Assembly (NCBI RefSeq): GCF_018130465.1
Contig: NZ_JAFCKJ010000005.1
Coordinates: forward strand, 1-64,000
DNA: 64,000 nt
Direction of reading: 5' to 3'
Origin: Bradyrhizobium canariense
GTDB taxonomy: Bacteria; Pseudomonadota; Alphaproteobacteria; Rhizobiales; Xanthobacteraceae
Shown here: piece by piece, positions 36,329-44,385 of the stretch
How positions within the stretch are numbered: position 1 is the stretch's first letter
Layout: each line of letters starts with the position of its first letter
Made by a program: the position numbers and the translations under genes
The notes under the pieces: generated by a model
Seen by the model: only the letters and a program-made list of their open reading frames with translations
The model's database searches: none
What the model was told of the DNA's origin: nothing

Positions 36329-37246
36329 ATGCTGGACTTCAGATCGATCGAGACGTTCCTCTGGGTTGTGAAGCTCGGCAGCTTTCGCGGCGCCGCAGCA
36401 CGCCTCAACACGACCCAGCCGGCGATTTCCCAGCGCATCGCCCAGCTCGAGCGCGAGATGGGCGTGAAGCTCCTCAACCGAGATCATCGCGTGGCCTCGC
36501 CGACGCCGAGCGGCCGGCAGATGATGGTCTACGCCGAGAAGCTGATCGGCCTGCGCGCCGCGATGATCGCCGAGATCGGCGACCGCTCGGCGATGCGCGG
36601 CGTGATGCGGCTCGGCGTCGCCGAGACCATCGTGCACACATGGCTGCCGCGGCTGGTGAAGAGCATGAACGAAGTCTACCCGAACCTGTCGCTGGAGATC
36701 GAGGTCGACATCACGCCGAACCTCACCGCGCGCCTGCTTGCGCAGGAGATCGAGCTTGCTTTCGTCGTCGGTCCGCTCTCGGCCTCCGGAGTTCACAATC
36801 GCGTCCTCGCCGACTATCCGATCGGCTTTCTCGCCAGCCCCTCGCTCGGCCTCGGCCATGGACCGGTAACGCGGGCCGAGCTCGCACGGTTTCCGATCAT
36901 CACATTCCCGCGGAAGACGCGGCCCTACGAGGTCGTGCGCGAGGTGTTCGACCGGCCGGAGCTGCCGCCGATCCGGCTGCACGCCTCCGCCTCGCTTGCA
37001 ACCGTCATCCACATGGCGGTCGAGGGCCTCGGCATCGCCGTGATCCCCGACGCCATCGTCGAGAACGAGCTCGCAGACGGGCGGCTGCAACTGCTCGACA
37101 CCGATCTGGAAATCGCGCCGCTGACATTCACCGCAAGCTGGCTCGCCTCGCCCGACGTCGTGGCGGTGGAGCGCGTCGCAGAGCTTGCATGTCAGATTGC
37201 GCAGAGCAGCCTCGCAGTTGACGCGCCCGCGCCGGCGCGTCATTGA
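36329..37246 (+). CDS. LysR-family transcriptional regulator
   Basis: A 305-residue LysR regulator. The winged helix-turn-helix is in residues 1-60 (MLDFRSIETFLWVVKLGSFRGAAARLNTTQPAISQRIAQLEREMG) and the effector-binding domain from about 90 onward (MRLGVAETIVHTWLPRLVKSMNEVYPNLSLEIEVD). The effector is unknown. It is divergent from the hydro-lyase/importer operon and lies 32 bases ahead of the M20 hydrolase, so it probably controls both arms through the palindrome at 36292-36310. Confidence 0.92.
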   Translation: MLDFRSIETFLWVVKLGSFRGAAARLNTTQPAISQRIAQLEREMGVKLLNRDHRVASPTPSGRQMMVYAEKLIGLRAAMIAEIGDRSAMRGVMRLGVAETIVHTWLPRLVKSMNEVYPNLSLEIEVDITPNLTARLLAQEIELAFVVGPLSASGVHNRVLADYPIGFLASPSLGLGHGPVTRAELARFPIITFPRKTRPYEVVREVFDRPELPPIRLHASASLATVIHMAVEGLGIAVIPDAIVENELADGRLQLLDTDLEIAPLTFTASWLASPDVVAVERVAELACQIAQSSLAVDAPAPARH

Positions 37247-37278
37247 AACAGGCGCCGGACAACTGAGAGACTGACCGC

Positions 37279-38529
37279 ATGAGCCGAGCCGCCACCAATT
37301 TGCAAATCGATTCCGCCCGCCTCTGGGGCTCCATCCACGAGACCGCGCAGTTTGGCGCGACGGCCAAGGGCGGCGTGCGGCGGCTGACGCTGAGCGCAGA
37401 GGACAAGCTGGTGCGCGACTGGTTCCGCAAGGCCTGCGAGGACGCCGGCCTCGAAGTGCACACCGATGCGCTCGGCTCGCAGTTCGGCCTGCGCAAGGGC
37501 CGCGACATGTCGAAGCTGCCGGTCGGCATCGGCTCGCATCTCGACACGCAGCCCACCGGCGGCAAGTATGACGGCATTCTGGGAACGCTCGGCGCACTCG
37601 AAGTGATCCGCACGCTGAACGACGCCGGGATCGAGACCGAGGCGCCGATCTGCGTCGTCAACTGGACCAACGAAGAGGGCTCGCGCTTCGCTCCCGCGAT
37701 GATGGCCTCCGCGGCCTATGTCGGCGACTTCACCACCGACGACATCCTGTCGCGCAAGGACGCCGATGGCACCACCGTCGGCCAGGCGCTCGACGGCATC
37801 GGCTATCGCGGCGACAAGCCGGTCGGCTTCCAGAAGCTCGGCTGCTTCGTCGAGTTGCACATCGAGCAGGGCCCGATCCTGGAAGCCGAAGGCAAGACCA
37901 TCGGCGTGGTCGATTCCGGCCAGGGCGTGCTCTGGTACGACGGCAAGATTTCCGGCTTCGAGAGCCATGCCGGATCGACGCCGATGCCGCTGCGGCGCGA
38001 TGCGCTGGCGACGCTGTCCGAGATCGTGCTTGCGATGGAGGCCATTGCGAGGAAGCACGGGCCGAAAGCGGTCGGCACCATCGGCGAGGCCGTGATCGCA
38101 AACCCCTCGCGCAACGTCATTCCCGGCGAGATCGCCTTCACGATGGATTGCCGCAGTGCGGATGGCGCGATCATGGATGCGCTCGATCGCGATCTGCGCA
38201 CCGCGATTGCCGAGATCGCCGCGCGCCGCAAGGTCGAGGTGAAGATCGACCTGGTCTGGCGCAAGCCGCCGACGCACTTTGATCCCAAGCTCATTGCCGC
38301 CGTCGAGAACGCGGCGAAGACGCTCGGCTATTCCTCTCGCCGCATCACCTCCGGCGCCGGCCACGACGCCTGCAACCTCAATACCGTCATGCCGGCGGCG
38401 ATGGTGTTCGTGCCCTGCAAGGACGGCATCAGCCACAACGAGCTCGAAGACGCGACGCAGCCCGACTGCGCCGCGGGCACCAACGTACTCATGCACACAG
38501 TGCTGGCGATCGCCGGCGTCGCATCCTGA
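37279..38529 (+). CDS. M20 family Zn hydrolase (N-carbamoyl-L-amino-acid hydrolase / ureidopropionase type)
   Basis: A 416-residue M20/M28-fold amidohydrolase. Metal-binding residues are visible as GIGSHLDTQPTGGKYDG (His87, Asp98), WTNEEGSRF (Glu132 or Glu133 with the catalytic Glu), GCFVELHIEQGP (His/Glu) and the late TSGAGHDACNLN (His). Family members hydrolyse N-carbamoyl amino acids, beta-ureidopropionate or allantoate, releasing ammonia and CO2. The lid-domain sequence FESHAGSTPMPLRRDALATLSEIV is typical of this group. The start follows the LysR gene by 32 bases. Which carbamoyl substrate is used is not known. Confidence 0.9.
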   Translation: MSRAATNLQIDSARLWGSIHETAQFGATAKGGVRRLTLSAEDKLVRDWFRKACEDAGLEVHTDALGSQFGLRKGRDMSKLPVGIGSHLDTQPTGGKYDGILGTLGALEVIRTLNDAGIETEAPICVVNWTNEEGSRFAPAMMASAAYVGDFTTDDILSRKDADGTTVGQALDGIGYRGDKPVGFQKLGCFVELHIEQGPILEAEGKTIGVVDSGQGVLWYDGKISGFESHAGSTPMPLRRDALATLSEIVLAMEAIARKHGPKAVGTIGEAVIANPSRNVIPGEIAFTMDCRSADGAIMDALDRDLRTAIAEIAARRKVEVKIDLVWRKPPTHFDPKLIAAVENAAKTLGYSSRRITSGAGHDACNLNTVMPAAMVFVPCKDGISHNELEDATQPDCAAGTNVLMHTVLAIAGVAS

Positions 38530-38541
38530 CCGGAGAGAGCC

Positions 38542-39453
38542 ATGCGCGGAGTTTTCGTCGACGCCAATGAAGCTCTCGCCGTGATCATGGAGCGGCTGGA
38601 GCAGCCCGGCGACCCAAAGGTGCGGATCCACAGGGATCCCGACATCAAGCCCGAGCAATATCCCGAGATCCTCGACGGCGCCGAGATCGCGATCGTCGAC
38701 CACACCGCGCTGCCGACCGATGTCGCAAAGAAGTGCGCGGGGCTGAAGCATGTCGTGTTCCTCGGCACCGGCGCACGCAGCTACATGAACCCGGAGGAGC
38801 TCGCTGAGCTCGGCATCTCCGTGCACCTGATCAAGGGCTATGGCGACACGGCGGTCGCGGAATCCGCGATCGCGCTGATGTGGGCTTCGGCCCGCGTCAT
38901 CGCGATGATGGACCGCGAGATGCGCGGCGGAAACTGGCTGCGCGAAGACGGTATGCAGCTCACCGGCAAGACGCTCGGCCTGATCGGCTTCGGCGGTATT
39001 GCCGCGGAAGTCGCGCGCATTGCCTCGGGCAGCGGCATGAAGGTGATCGCCTGGAACCGCTCGCCGAAGAGCCATCCGGGCGTGGAATTCGTCGATCTCG
39101 ATACGGTGCTGGCGCGAGCCGATGTCGTATCGCTGCATCTGCTGCTCAACGACGAGACCCGCGGCATGATCACCCGCGAGATGATCGCGAAGATGAAGCC
39201 GGGCGTCATCCTCATCAACACCGCCCGCGCCGCCGTCGTCGACGAAGCCGCCATGATCGACGCGCTGAAGTCGGGCCACATCCGCCATGCCGGCCTCGAC
39301 GTCTTCAACATCGAGCCATTGCCCGGCGATCATCCGCTGACAAAACTGCCGAACGTAACGCTGTCGGCGCATTCTGCGTTCCGCACGCCCGAGGCGAGCG
39401 AGAACCTCATTCATGCGGCATGGGAGCACTGCCGCAGAATCGTGAAGGGATAA
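38542..39453 (+). CDS. D-2-hydroxyacid dehydrogenase, NAD-binding
   Basis: A 303-residue D-isomer-specific 2-hydroxyacid dehydrogenase. The Rossmann motif GLIGFGGIAAEVARIASGSGMKVIAWNRS lies near 150-178. The catalytic residues are recognisable: Arg in LINTARAAVVDEAAM, Glu in GLDVFNIEPLPGDHP and His in LSAHSAFRTPEASE. Substrates in the family include glyoxylate, hydroxypyruvate, 3-phosphoglycerate and others. It follows the M20 gene by 12 bases (GGAGAGAGCC site) and is followed by the Ldh_2 gene by 11 bases, so all are one transcript. It probably reduces or oxidises an alpha-keto or hydroxy acid released by the pathway. Confidence 0.88.
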   Translation: MRGVFVDANEALAVIMERLEQPGDPKVRIHRDPDIKPEQYPEILDGAEIAIVDHTALPTDVAKKCAGLKHVVFLGTGARSYMNPEELAELGISVHLIKGYGDTAVAESAIALMWASARVIAMMDREMRGGNWLREDGMQLTGKTLGLIGFGGIAAEVARIASGSGMKVIAWNRSPKSHPGVEFVDLDTVLARADVVSLHLLLNDETRGMITREMIAKMKPGVILINTARAAVVDEAAMIDALKSGHIRHAGLDVFNIEPLPGDHPLTKLPNVTLSAHSAFRTPEASENLIHAAWEHCRRIVKG

Positions 39454-39464
39454 GAGCAACAACG

Positions 39465-40538
39465 ATGGCTGATTACCGCACCGTTAAGGCTGAGCCGCTC
39501 ATCAATGTCGTCCGCGCCATCGTCAAGGCCGGCGGGTCTACGGACCGCGAGGCCGAGCTCGTCTCCACCAATCTCGTCGAGGCCAATCTTAGGGGACACG
39601 ATTCGCACGGCGTCGGCATGATCCCACGCTACGTCCAGAGCGTCACCACGGGCGGCCTCGCCGTGAACCAGCACGTCAAGATCGTGCTCGACACCGGACC
39701 GCTTCTCACCCTCGACGGCCTCACCGGCTACGGCCAGGTGATCGGCCATGAAGCGATGGAGCTGGCGGCAGAGCGTGCCAAGCGCAACGGCGTGTGTCTC
39801 GTCGGCCTGTCGAACTCGCACCATATCGGCCGCATCGGCCACTGGGCCGAGCAGTGCATCGACCACGGGCTGGTCTCGATCCACTTCGTCAACGTGATCT
39901 CGCGTCCGATCGTGGCCCCCTGGGGCGGCAGCGATGGGCGCCACGGCACCAACCCGTTCTGCGTCGGCATCCCGCGCAAGGGCAAGGACCCCATCGTGCT
40001 CGACTTCGCCACCAGCAGGATCGCGCAGGGCAAGACCCGCGTCGCCCACAACAAGGGCGTCGAGCTCGAGCCCGGCACCATCATCGACAACGAGGGCAAG
40101 CCAACCACTAATCCGCGCTACACCGTGATCCCGCCGTACGGCGCCATTCTGCCGTTCGGCGAGCACAAGGGTTCGGGGCTGGCGCTGGTGTGCGAAATCC
40201 TCGGCGGCGCGCTCTCTGGCGGGCAGGTAGTCAAGGGCCCGTCCGACGGCAAGCACAACGTCCTCAACGGCATGCTCTCGATCATCATCGATCCGACCAA
40301 GCTCGGCACCGCGGAGAATCTCGCGCGCGAAGTCGAGAGCTTCGTCGCGTGGCACACCGGCTCGCCGCCCGCCCCCGGCGTCGACAGGGTCAAGATCGCC
40401 GGCGACCCCGAGCGCGAGACCAAGAAGAAGCGTTCGGCCGAAGGCATTCCGGTCGATCCGACCACCTGGCGGGATATTTTAGAAGCCGGGAAGAAGTTCG
40501 GGCTGGATCAGGCCGCGATCGAGAAGATCGCGGGCTGA
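39465..40538 (+). CDS. Malate/L-lactate dehydrogenase family (Ldh_2) oxidoreductase
   Basis: A 357-residue Ldh_2 protein, an NAD(P)-dependent fold unrelated to classical lactate dehydrogenase. It shows RGHDSHGVGMIPRYVQ (42-57) with the catalytic His, SNSHHIGRIGHWAEQC, APWGGSDGRHGTNPFCVGIP and PFGEHKGSGLALVCEILGGALSGG. Family members include ureidoglycolate dehydrogenase, sulfolactate dehydrogenase, delta1-piperideine-2-carboxylate reductase and 2,3-diketo-L-gulonate reductase. Ureidoglycolate or imino-acid chemistry would fit beside an M20 hydrolase, but no choice can be made. The start is placed at ATG 39465, 11 bases past the preceding stop. Element A3 follows. Confidence 0.9.
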   Translation: MADYRTVKAEPLINVVRAIVKAGGSTDREAELVSTNLVEANLRGHDSHGVGMIPRYVQSVTTGGLAVNQHVKIVLDTGPLLTLDGLTGYGQVIGHEAMELAAERAKRNGVCLVGLSNSHHIGRIGHWAEQCIDHGLVSIHFVNVISRPIVAPWGGSDGRHGTNPFCVGIPRKGKDPIVLDFATSRIAQGKTRVAHNKGVELEPGTIIDNEGKPTTNPRYTVIPPYGAILPFGEHKGSGLALVCEILGGALSGGQVVKGPSDGKHNVLNGMLSIIIDPTKLGTAENLAREVESFVAWHTGSPPAPGVDRVKIAGDPERETKKKRSAEGIPVDPTTWRDILEAGKKFGLDQAAIEKIAG

Positions 40539-40553
40539 ATCATCATTATCGAT

Positions 40554-40674
40554 GTCGTCCCGGCGAAGGCCGGGACCCATAACCACAAAAAGCGGTTTGG
40601 CGAAGACTCGCGGTTACCAGCTCACACCACAACATTTCGCTGGGGTAATGGGTCCCGGCCTTCGCCGGGACGAC
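40554..40674. repeat. Family A palindromic element (copy A3)
   Basis: Same arms as A1 and A2 with a centre containing TTTGGCGAAGACTCGCGG. It separates the convergent Ldh_2 and D-malate-dehydrogenase-type genes. Confidence 0.9.
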
Positions 40675-40694
40675 CCCGTGGTTAGCACCCTACC

Positions 40695-41768
40695 CTAATC
40701 CACCATGTCCGCGACCGCCTTGCCGCAGGCGGTCGTGTCGGCGTTGCCGCCGAGGTCCTTGGTGCGGAGTGTGCGCTCTGCCAGCGTGCGCTCGATCGCC
40801 TCGACGATCGACTTGCCGGCTACCTTCTCGCCGAGATGTTCGAGCATCATCGCGCCGGACCAGATTGCGCCGATCGGATTGGCGATGCCCTGCCCCGCGA
40901 TATCAGGCGCCGAGCCGTGCACCGGCTCGAACACCGACGGGAAATCGCCCTCGGGGTTGATGTTGCCTGACGGCGCGATGCCGATGGTGCCGGTGCAGGC
41001 CGGGCCAAGATCGGACAGGATGTCGCCGAACAAATTGGAGCCGACCACGACGTCGAACCAATCCGGGTGCAGCACGAAGTTCGCGGTCAGGATGTCGATG
41101 TGGTACTTGTCCCACTTCACGCCCGGAAACTTCTTCGCCATCGCCTCCACGCGCTCGTCCCAATAGGGCATGGTGATGGAGATGCCGTTCGACTTGGTCG
41201 CCGAGGTCAGGTGCTTCTTCGGCCGCGACTGCGCGAGCTCGAATGCGAACTTCAGGATGCGATCGACGCCGATGCGGGTCATCACCGTCTGCTGCGTCAC
41301 GAACTCACGGTCGGTGTCCGGGAACATGCGGCCGCCGACGGAGGAATATTCGCCTTCGGTGTTCTCGCGCACCACCCAGAAATCGATGTCGCCGGGCTTG
41401 CGGTTTGCCAGCGGCGACGGCACGCCCGGCATCAGCCGCACCGGGCGCAAATTCACATATTGGTCGAACTCGCGGCGGAATTTGATCAGCGAACCCCAGA
41501 GCGAAACGTGGTCCGGAATCTTGGCCGGCCAGCCGACTGCGCCGAAGTAGATGGCATCGTGCTTGCCGATCTTATCCTTCCAATCATCGGGCATCATCTG
41601 GCCGTGCTTCTCGTAATAGTCCCAGGACGAGAAGTCGAAATGATCGAAATGAAGGGACACCCCGTGCTTCTTCGCCGCGGTCTCCAGAACACGCAGACCC
41701 TCCGGCATCACTTCCTTGCCGATGCCGTCGCCGGGAATGACCGCGATCCGGTATTGTTTCTTGCTCAT
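40695..41768 (-). CDS. Tartrate dehydrogenase / D-malate dehydrogenase (decarboxylating) family
   Basis: A 357-residue isocitrate/isopropylmalate dehydrogenase family enzyme of the TtuC/DmlA branch. IPGDGIGKEVMPEGLRVLE (10-28), VRENTEGEYSSVGGR, GSNLFGDILSDLGPACTG and FEPVHGSAPDIAGQGIANP are all present. Enzymes of this branch oxidise and decarboxylate D-malate or tartrate with NAD and Mn2+. The start at 41768 begins at the conserved MSKKQYRIAVIPGDG; an open frame continues upstream but has no homology pattern. It is divergent from an SDR with a marked palindrome in the gap. It may serve the neighbouring hydroxyacid pathways. Confidence 0.9.
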   Translation of the reverse strand: MSKKQYRIAVIPGDGIGKEVMPEGLRVLETAAKKHGVSLHFDHFDFSSWDYYEKHGQMMPDDWKDKIGKHDAIYFGAVGWPAKIPDHVSLWGSLIKFRREFDQYVNLRPVRLMPGVPSPLANRKPGDIDFWVVRENTEGEYSSVGGRMFPDTDREFVTQQTVMTRIGVDRILKFAFELAQSRPKKHLTSATKSNGISITMPYWDERVEAMAKKFPGVKWDKYHIDILTANFVLHPDWFDVVVGSNLFGDILSDLGPACTGTIGIAPSGNINPEGDFPSVFEPVHGSAPDIAGQGIANPIGAIWSGAMMLEHLGEKVAGKSIVEAIERTLAERTLRTKDLGGNADTTACGKAVADMVD

Positions 41769-41812
41769 CGAGAACGTCCTTGATTGGTCCGGCAGCCGCC
41801 GCCTTTTTGACC

Positions 41813-41861
41813 GCACTGCAATGGACCAAACGCGGCGGCAGTGCAACGCTGCACTGCAATG
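41813..41861. promoter_or_regulatory. Candidate operator with palindrome and direct repeat
   Basis: A perfect inverted repeat, GCAGTGCA and TGCACTGC with a 4-base spacer (41838-41857), plus an 11-base direct repeat GCACTGCAATG at 41813-41823 and 41851-41861. It lies in the 156-base divergent gap between the D-malate-dehydrogenase-type gene and the SDR. No regulator gene is adjacent. Confidence 0.5.
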
Positions 41862-41924
41862 TTGACCATGGCGCGGCCAACCGCCTACTGATTTTATTCT
41901 GTTCCCACCGAGCGAGTAACTCCC

Positions 41925-42701
41925 ATGGATCTGCATCTGCGTGGCAAGCGCGTCCTGATCACGGGCGCGTCCAAGGGTATCGGCGCAGCCGCCGCCGAGG
42001 CCTTTGCCGAGGAAGGCTGCCATCTCCTGCTCGCCGCCCGCAACGGCGATCAGCTCAAGGCTCTGGCCGAGCGCTTGCGCTCGGCGCACCAGATCGATGC
42101 CGCCACGAGCATCGTGGACTTGCGCAAGAGCGAGGATTTGACGCGGCTTGCCAAGGAAGCCGCCGACATCGACGTGCTCGTCAACAATGCCGGCGACATC
42201 CCCGGCGGCTCCATCGACAAGATCGACGAGGCGACCTGGCGGCACGCCTGGGAATTGAAAGTGTTTGGCTACATCAACCTGACGCGGCAGATCTATGCGC
42301 AGATGAAGGCCAAGGGCGGCGGTGTCATCGTCAACGACATCGGCGCCGCCGGCGAGAAATTCGACGCCAACTACATTTGCGGCAGCGCCGGCAATGCCGC
42401 GCTGATGGCCTTCACCCGCGCGCTCGGGGGCAAGAGCCTCACCGATAACATCCGCGTGGTCGGCATCAATCCCGGCCCAGTCGGCACCGACCGTCACGTC
42501 ACCCTGCTGAAGACGCGGGCAAAGCACCAGTTCGGCGACGAGAGCCGCTACAAGGAATTCCAGAAGAGCCTGCCGCTCGGCAGGCCTGCGCATGCGCGCG
42601 AGATCGGCGACCTCATGGCGTTTTTGGCGTCGGATCGCGGCGGCTATACGTCGGGCGTCATCTATACAGTGGATGGCGGCATCAGCGCCGGTTGGGGTTA
42701 A
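41925..42701 (+). CDS. SDR-family oxidoreductase lacking the catalytic Ser and Lys
   Basis: A 258-residue SDR fold protein. The cofactor motif TGASKGIG is at 13-20, NNAG at 87-90. The usual active site SxnYxxxK is altered: Tyr150 is kept in NYICGSAG, but residue 154, where Lys is expected, is Ser, and the Ser about a dozen residues upstream is replaced in NDIGAAGEK. The C terminus keeps the typical YTVDGGISAGWG. It may have lost redox activity, use different chemistry, or belong to an SDR subgroup I cannot place. Divergent from the D-malate-dehydrogenase-type gene; element C3 and an amidase follow on the same strand. Confidence 0.85.
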   Translation: MDLHLRGKRVLITGASKGIGAAAAEAFAEEGCHLLLAARNGDQLKALAERLRSAHQIDAATSIVDLRKSEDLTRLAKEAADIDVLVNNAGDIPGGSIDKIDEATWRHAWELKVFGYINLTRQIYAQMKAKGGGVIVNDIGAAGEKFDANYICGSAGNAALMAFTRALGGKSLTDNIRVVGINPGPVGTDRHVTLLKTRAKHQFGDESRYKEFQKSLPLGRPAHAREIGDLMAFLASDRGGYTSGVIYTVDGGISAGWG

Positions 42702-42711
42702 CTCTATCCGC

Positions 42712-42790
42712 GTCATTGCGAGCGCAGCGTAGCAATCCAGGAATGCATCCGCTGTGGCAGTCTGGATTGCTTCGCTGCGCTCGCAATGAC
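42712..42790. repeat. Family C palindromic element (copy C3)
   Basis: GTCATTGCGAGCGCAGCGTA and mirror TTCGCTGCGCTCGCAATGAC with inner CAATCCAGGA and TCTGGATTG. It begins 10 bases after the SDR stop and ends 26 bases before the amidase start, so the amidase ribosome site lies just outside it. Confidence 0.9.
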
Positions 42791-42816
42791 TATTGAATAA
42801 GCACAGGAGTAAATAG

Positions 42817-44235
42817 TTGTCTCAAGACCTGATCCGCGAAACCGCCCGCGCCGTCGTCGACAAGCTCCGCTCCGGCGACGTCTCGCCGCTCGAACTGCTG
42901 GATGTGCTGGAGAAGCGCATCGCTGAGGTTGACGGCAAGGTCAACGCGCTGCCGACGCTGTGCTTCGATCGCGCACGAACCAACGCGAAAACGCTGATGC
43001 AGAAACCGGCCGGCGCGCGCGGGCTGCTCGCGGGCCTGCCGGTGCCGATCAAGGATCTCACCGACGTTGCCGGCGTGCTGAACACACAGGGCTCGCCGAT
43101 CTTCAAGGACAACATCCCGGCGAAGTCCGACCTCATGGTCGAGAACCTCGAGGCCAATGGCGCGGTCGTCTACGCCAAATCCAACACGCCGGAATTCGGC
43201 GCCGGCGCCAACACGTTCAACGAGGTGTTCGGCGCGACCCTCAATCCCTGGGATACGACCAAGTCGGCGGCCGGCTCCTCCGGCGGCGCTGCCGTGGCGC
43301 TCGCCACCGGCATGGCCTGGCTCGCACAAGGCTCCGACATGGGCGGTTCCTTGCGCAGCCCCGCAGCCTTCTGCGGCGTTGTCGGCATGCGGCCGAGCAT
43401 CGGCCGCGTCGCGCACACGCCCAAGTCGGGCATTGATCGCAATCTCGGCGTCGTCGGACCGATGGCGCGCAACGTCGAGGATCTTGCACTGCTGCTGGAC
43501 GCCATGAGCGGCGACTATGCGGACGATCCGCTGTCGCTGCCGGCGCCCGCGACCTCTTTCCTGTCAGCGGCTCAATCGGGCAAGAAACCGAAGCGCATCG
43601 CCTATTCTCCCGATCTCGGCATCACGCCGGTCGATCCCGAAGTCAAGGCGCTCACGCGCAAGGCCGCGGAGCGGTTCGCTGAAGCCGGCGCCGTCGTGGA
43701 GGAAGCGCATCCGGATTGGCGCGAGGCGCATGAGTGCTTCCACGTGCTGCGCGCGTTCGACTTCGCGATCAGCAAGGCACAGCTGCTGCGCACCAAGCGC
43801 GACCTCCTCAAGCCCGAGGTGATCTGGAACATCGAGGAAGGCCTCAAGCTCACGGTCGAGCAGCTCGAGCGCGCCGAGGCGCAGCGCGTCGGCATGACCG
43901 CGCGCGCGATCGAGTTCTTCAACAGCTACGATCTGCTGCTGGTACCGACCACGATCGTGCCGCCCTTCCCGATCGAGCACCGCTATGTCGCCGAATGCGC
44001 GGGCAAGAAGTTCGACAATTACGTCGAGTGGCTCGGCATCGTCTATGCCATCACGCTCGCCTGCTGTCCCGCACTGTCGCTGCCGTGCGGCTTCACGGCG
44101 TCGGGACTTCCGGTCGGCCTGCAGGTCGTCGGGGCTCCGCGCGCGGATGCGCAGGTGATCGCCGGCGCGAAGACGCTGGAGGACATTTTGGGCGTGCGCG
44201 GCACCACGCCGATTGATCCGAAGGTGAAGAAGTAG
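42817..44235 (+). CDS. Amidase signature family enzyme (TTG start)
   Basis: A 472-residue amidase signature protein with the full Ser-cisSer-Lys triad: Lys79 in VPIKDLT, Ser154 in AAGSSGGAAV and nucleophile Ser178 in GSDMGGSLRSPAAFCG. Spacing of 24 between the serines matches characterised members. It hydrolyses a carboxamide to acid and ammonia; the substrate is unknown. The start is TTG with an excellent CAGGAG site 8 bases ahead, and no ATG lies near the conserved N terminus (RETARAVVDKLRSGDVSPLELLD). It is convergent with aapM, with element E2 between, and may supply amino acids or ammonia from amides. Confidence 0.88.
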   Translation: MSQDLIRETARAVVDKLRSGDVSPLELLDVLEKRIAEVDGKVNALPTLCFDRARTNAKTLMQKPAGARGLLAGLPVPIKDLTDVAGVLNTQGSPIFKDNIPAKSDLMVENLEANGAVVYAKSNTPEFGAGANTFNEVFGATLNPWDTTKSAAGSSGGAAVALATGMAWLAQGSDMGGSLRSPAAFCGVVGMRPSIGRVAHTPKSGIDRNLGVVGPMARNVEDLALLLDAMSGDYADDPLSLPAPATSFLSAAQSGKKPKRIAYSPDLGITPVDPEVKALTRKAAERFAEAGAVVEEAHPDWREAHECFHVLRAFDFAISKAQLLRTKRDLLKPEVIWNIEEGLKLTVEQLERAEAQRVGMTARAIEFFNSYDLLLVPTTIVPPFPIEHRYVAECAGKKFDNYVEWLGIVYAITLACCPALSLPCGFTASGLPVGLQVVGAPRADAQVIAGAKTLEDILGVRGTTPIDPKVKK

Positions 44236-44236
44236 T

Positions 44237-44383
44237 CTCTCGTGCCCCGGACGCAGCGCAGCGCCCCTTCGGCGGTGCGCTGCAGAGCCGGGGCCCATCT
44301 CTCTGCGACCTCTCGCGCATCTCCTGGGTCCCGGCCCTGCGGCGCAGCGCTTCGCGCAGTACCTTGGCCGGGACAAGAGAGAT
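44237..44383. repeat. Family E palindromic element (copy E2)
   Basis: TCTCTCGTGCCCCGGACGCA ... GCAGAGCCGGGGCCC pairs with GGGTCCCGGCCCTGC ... CTTGGCCGGGACAAGAGAGA. It lies between the convergent amidase and aapM ends. Confidence 0.8.
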
Positions 44384-44385
44384 AC

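Noticed and set aside
37240-39462. A 740-codon open frame on the minus strand
   Set aside because: It is antisense to the M20 hydrolase and 2-hydroxyacid dehydrogenase, whose motifs are unambiguous.
40695-42716. Long N-terminal extension of the D-malate-dehydrogenase-type gene
   Set aside because: The 316 extra codons run antisense through the divergent SDR and lack any domain; the conserved protein starts at 41768.
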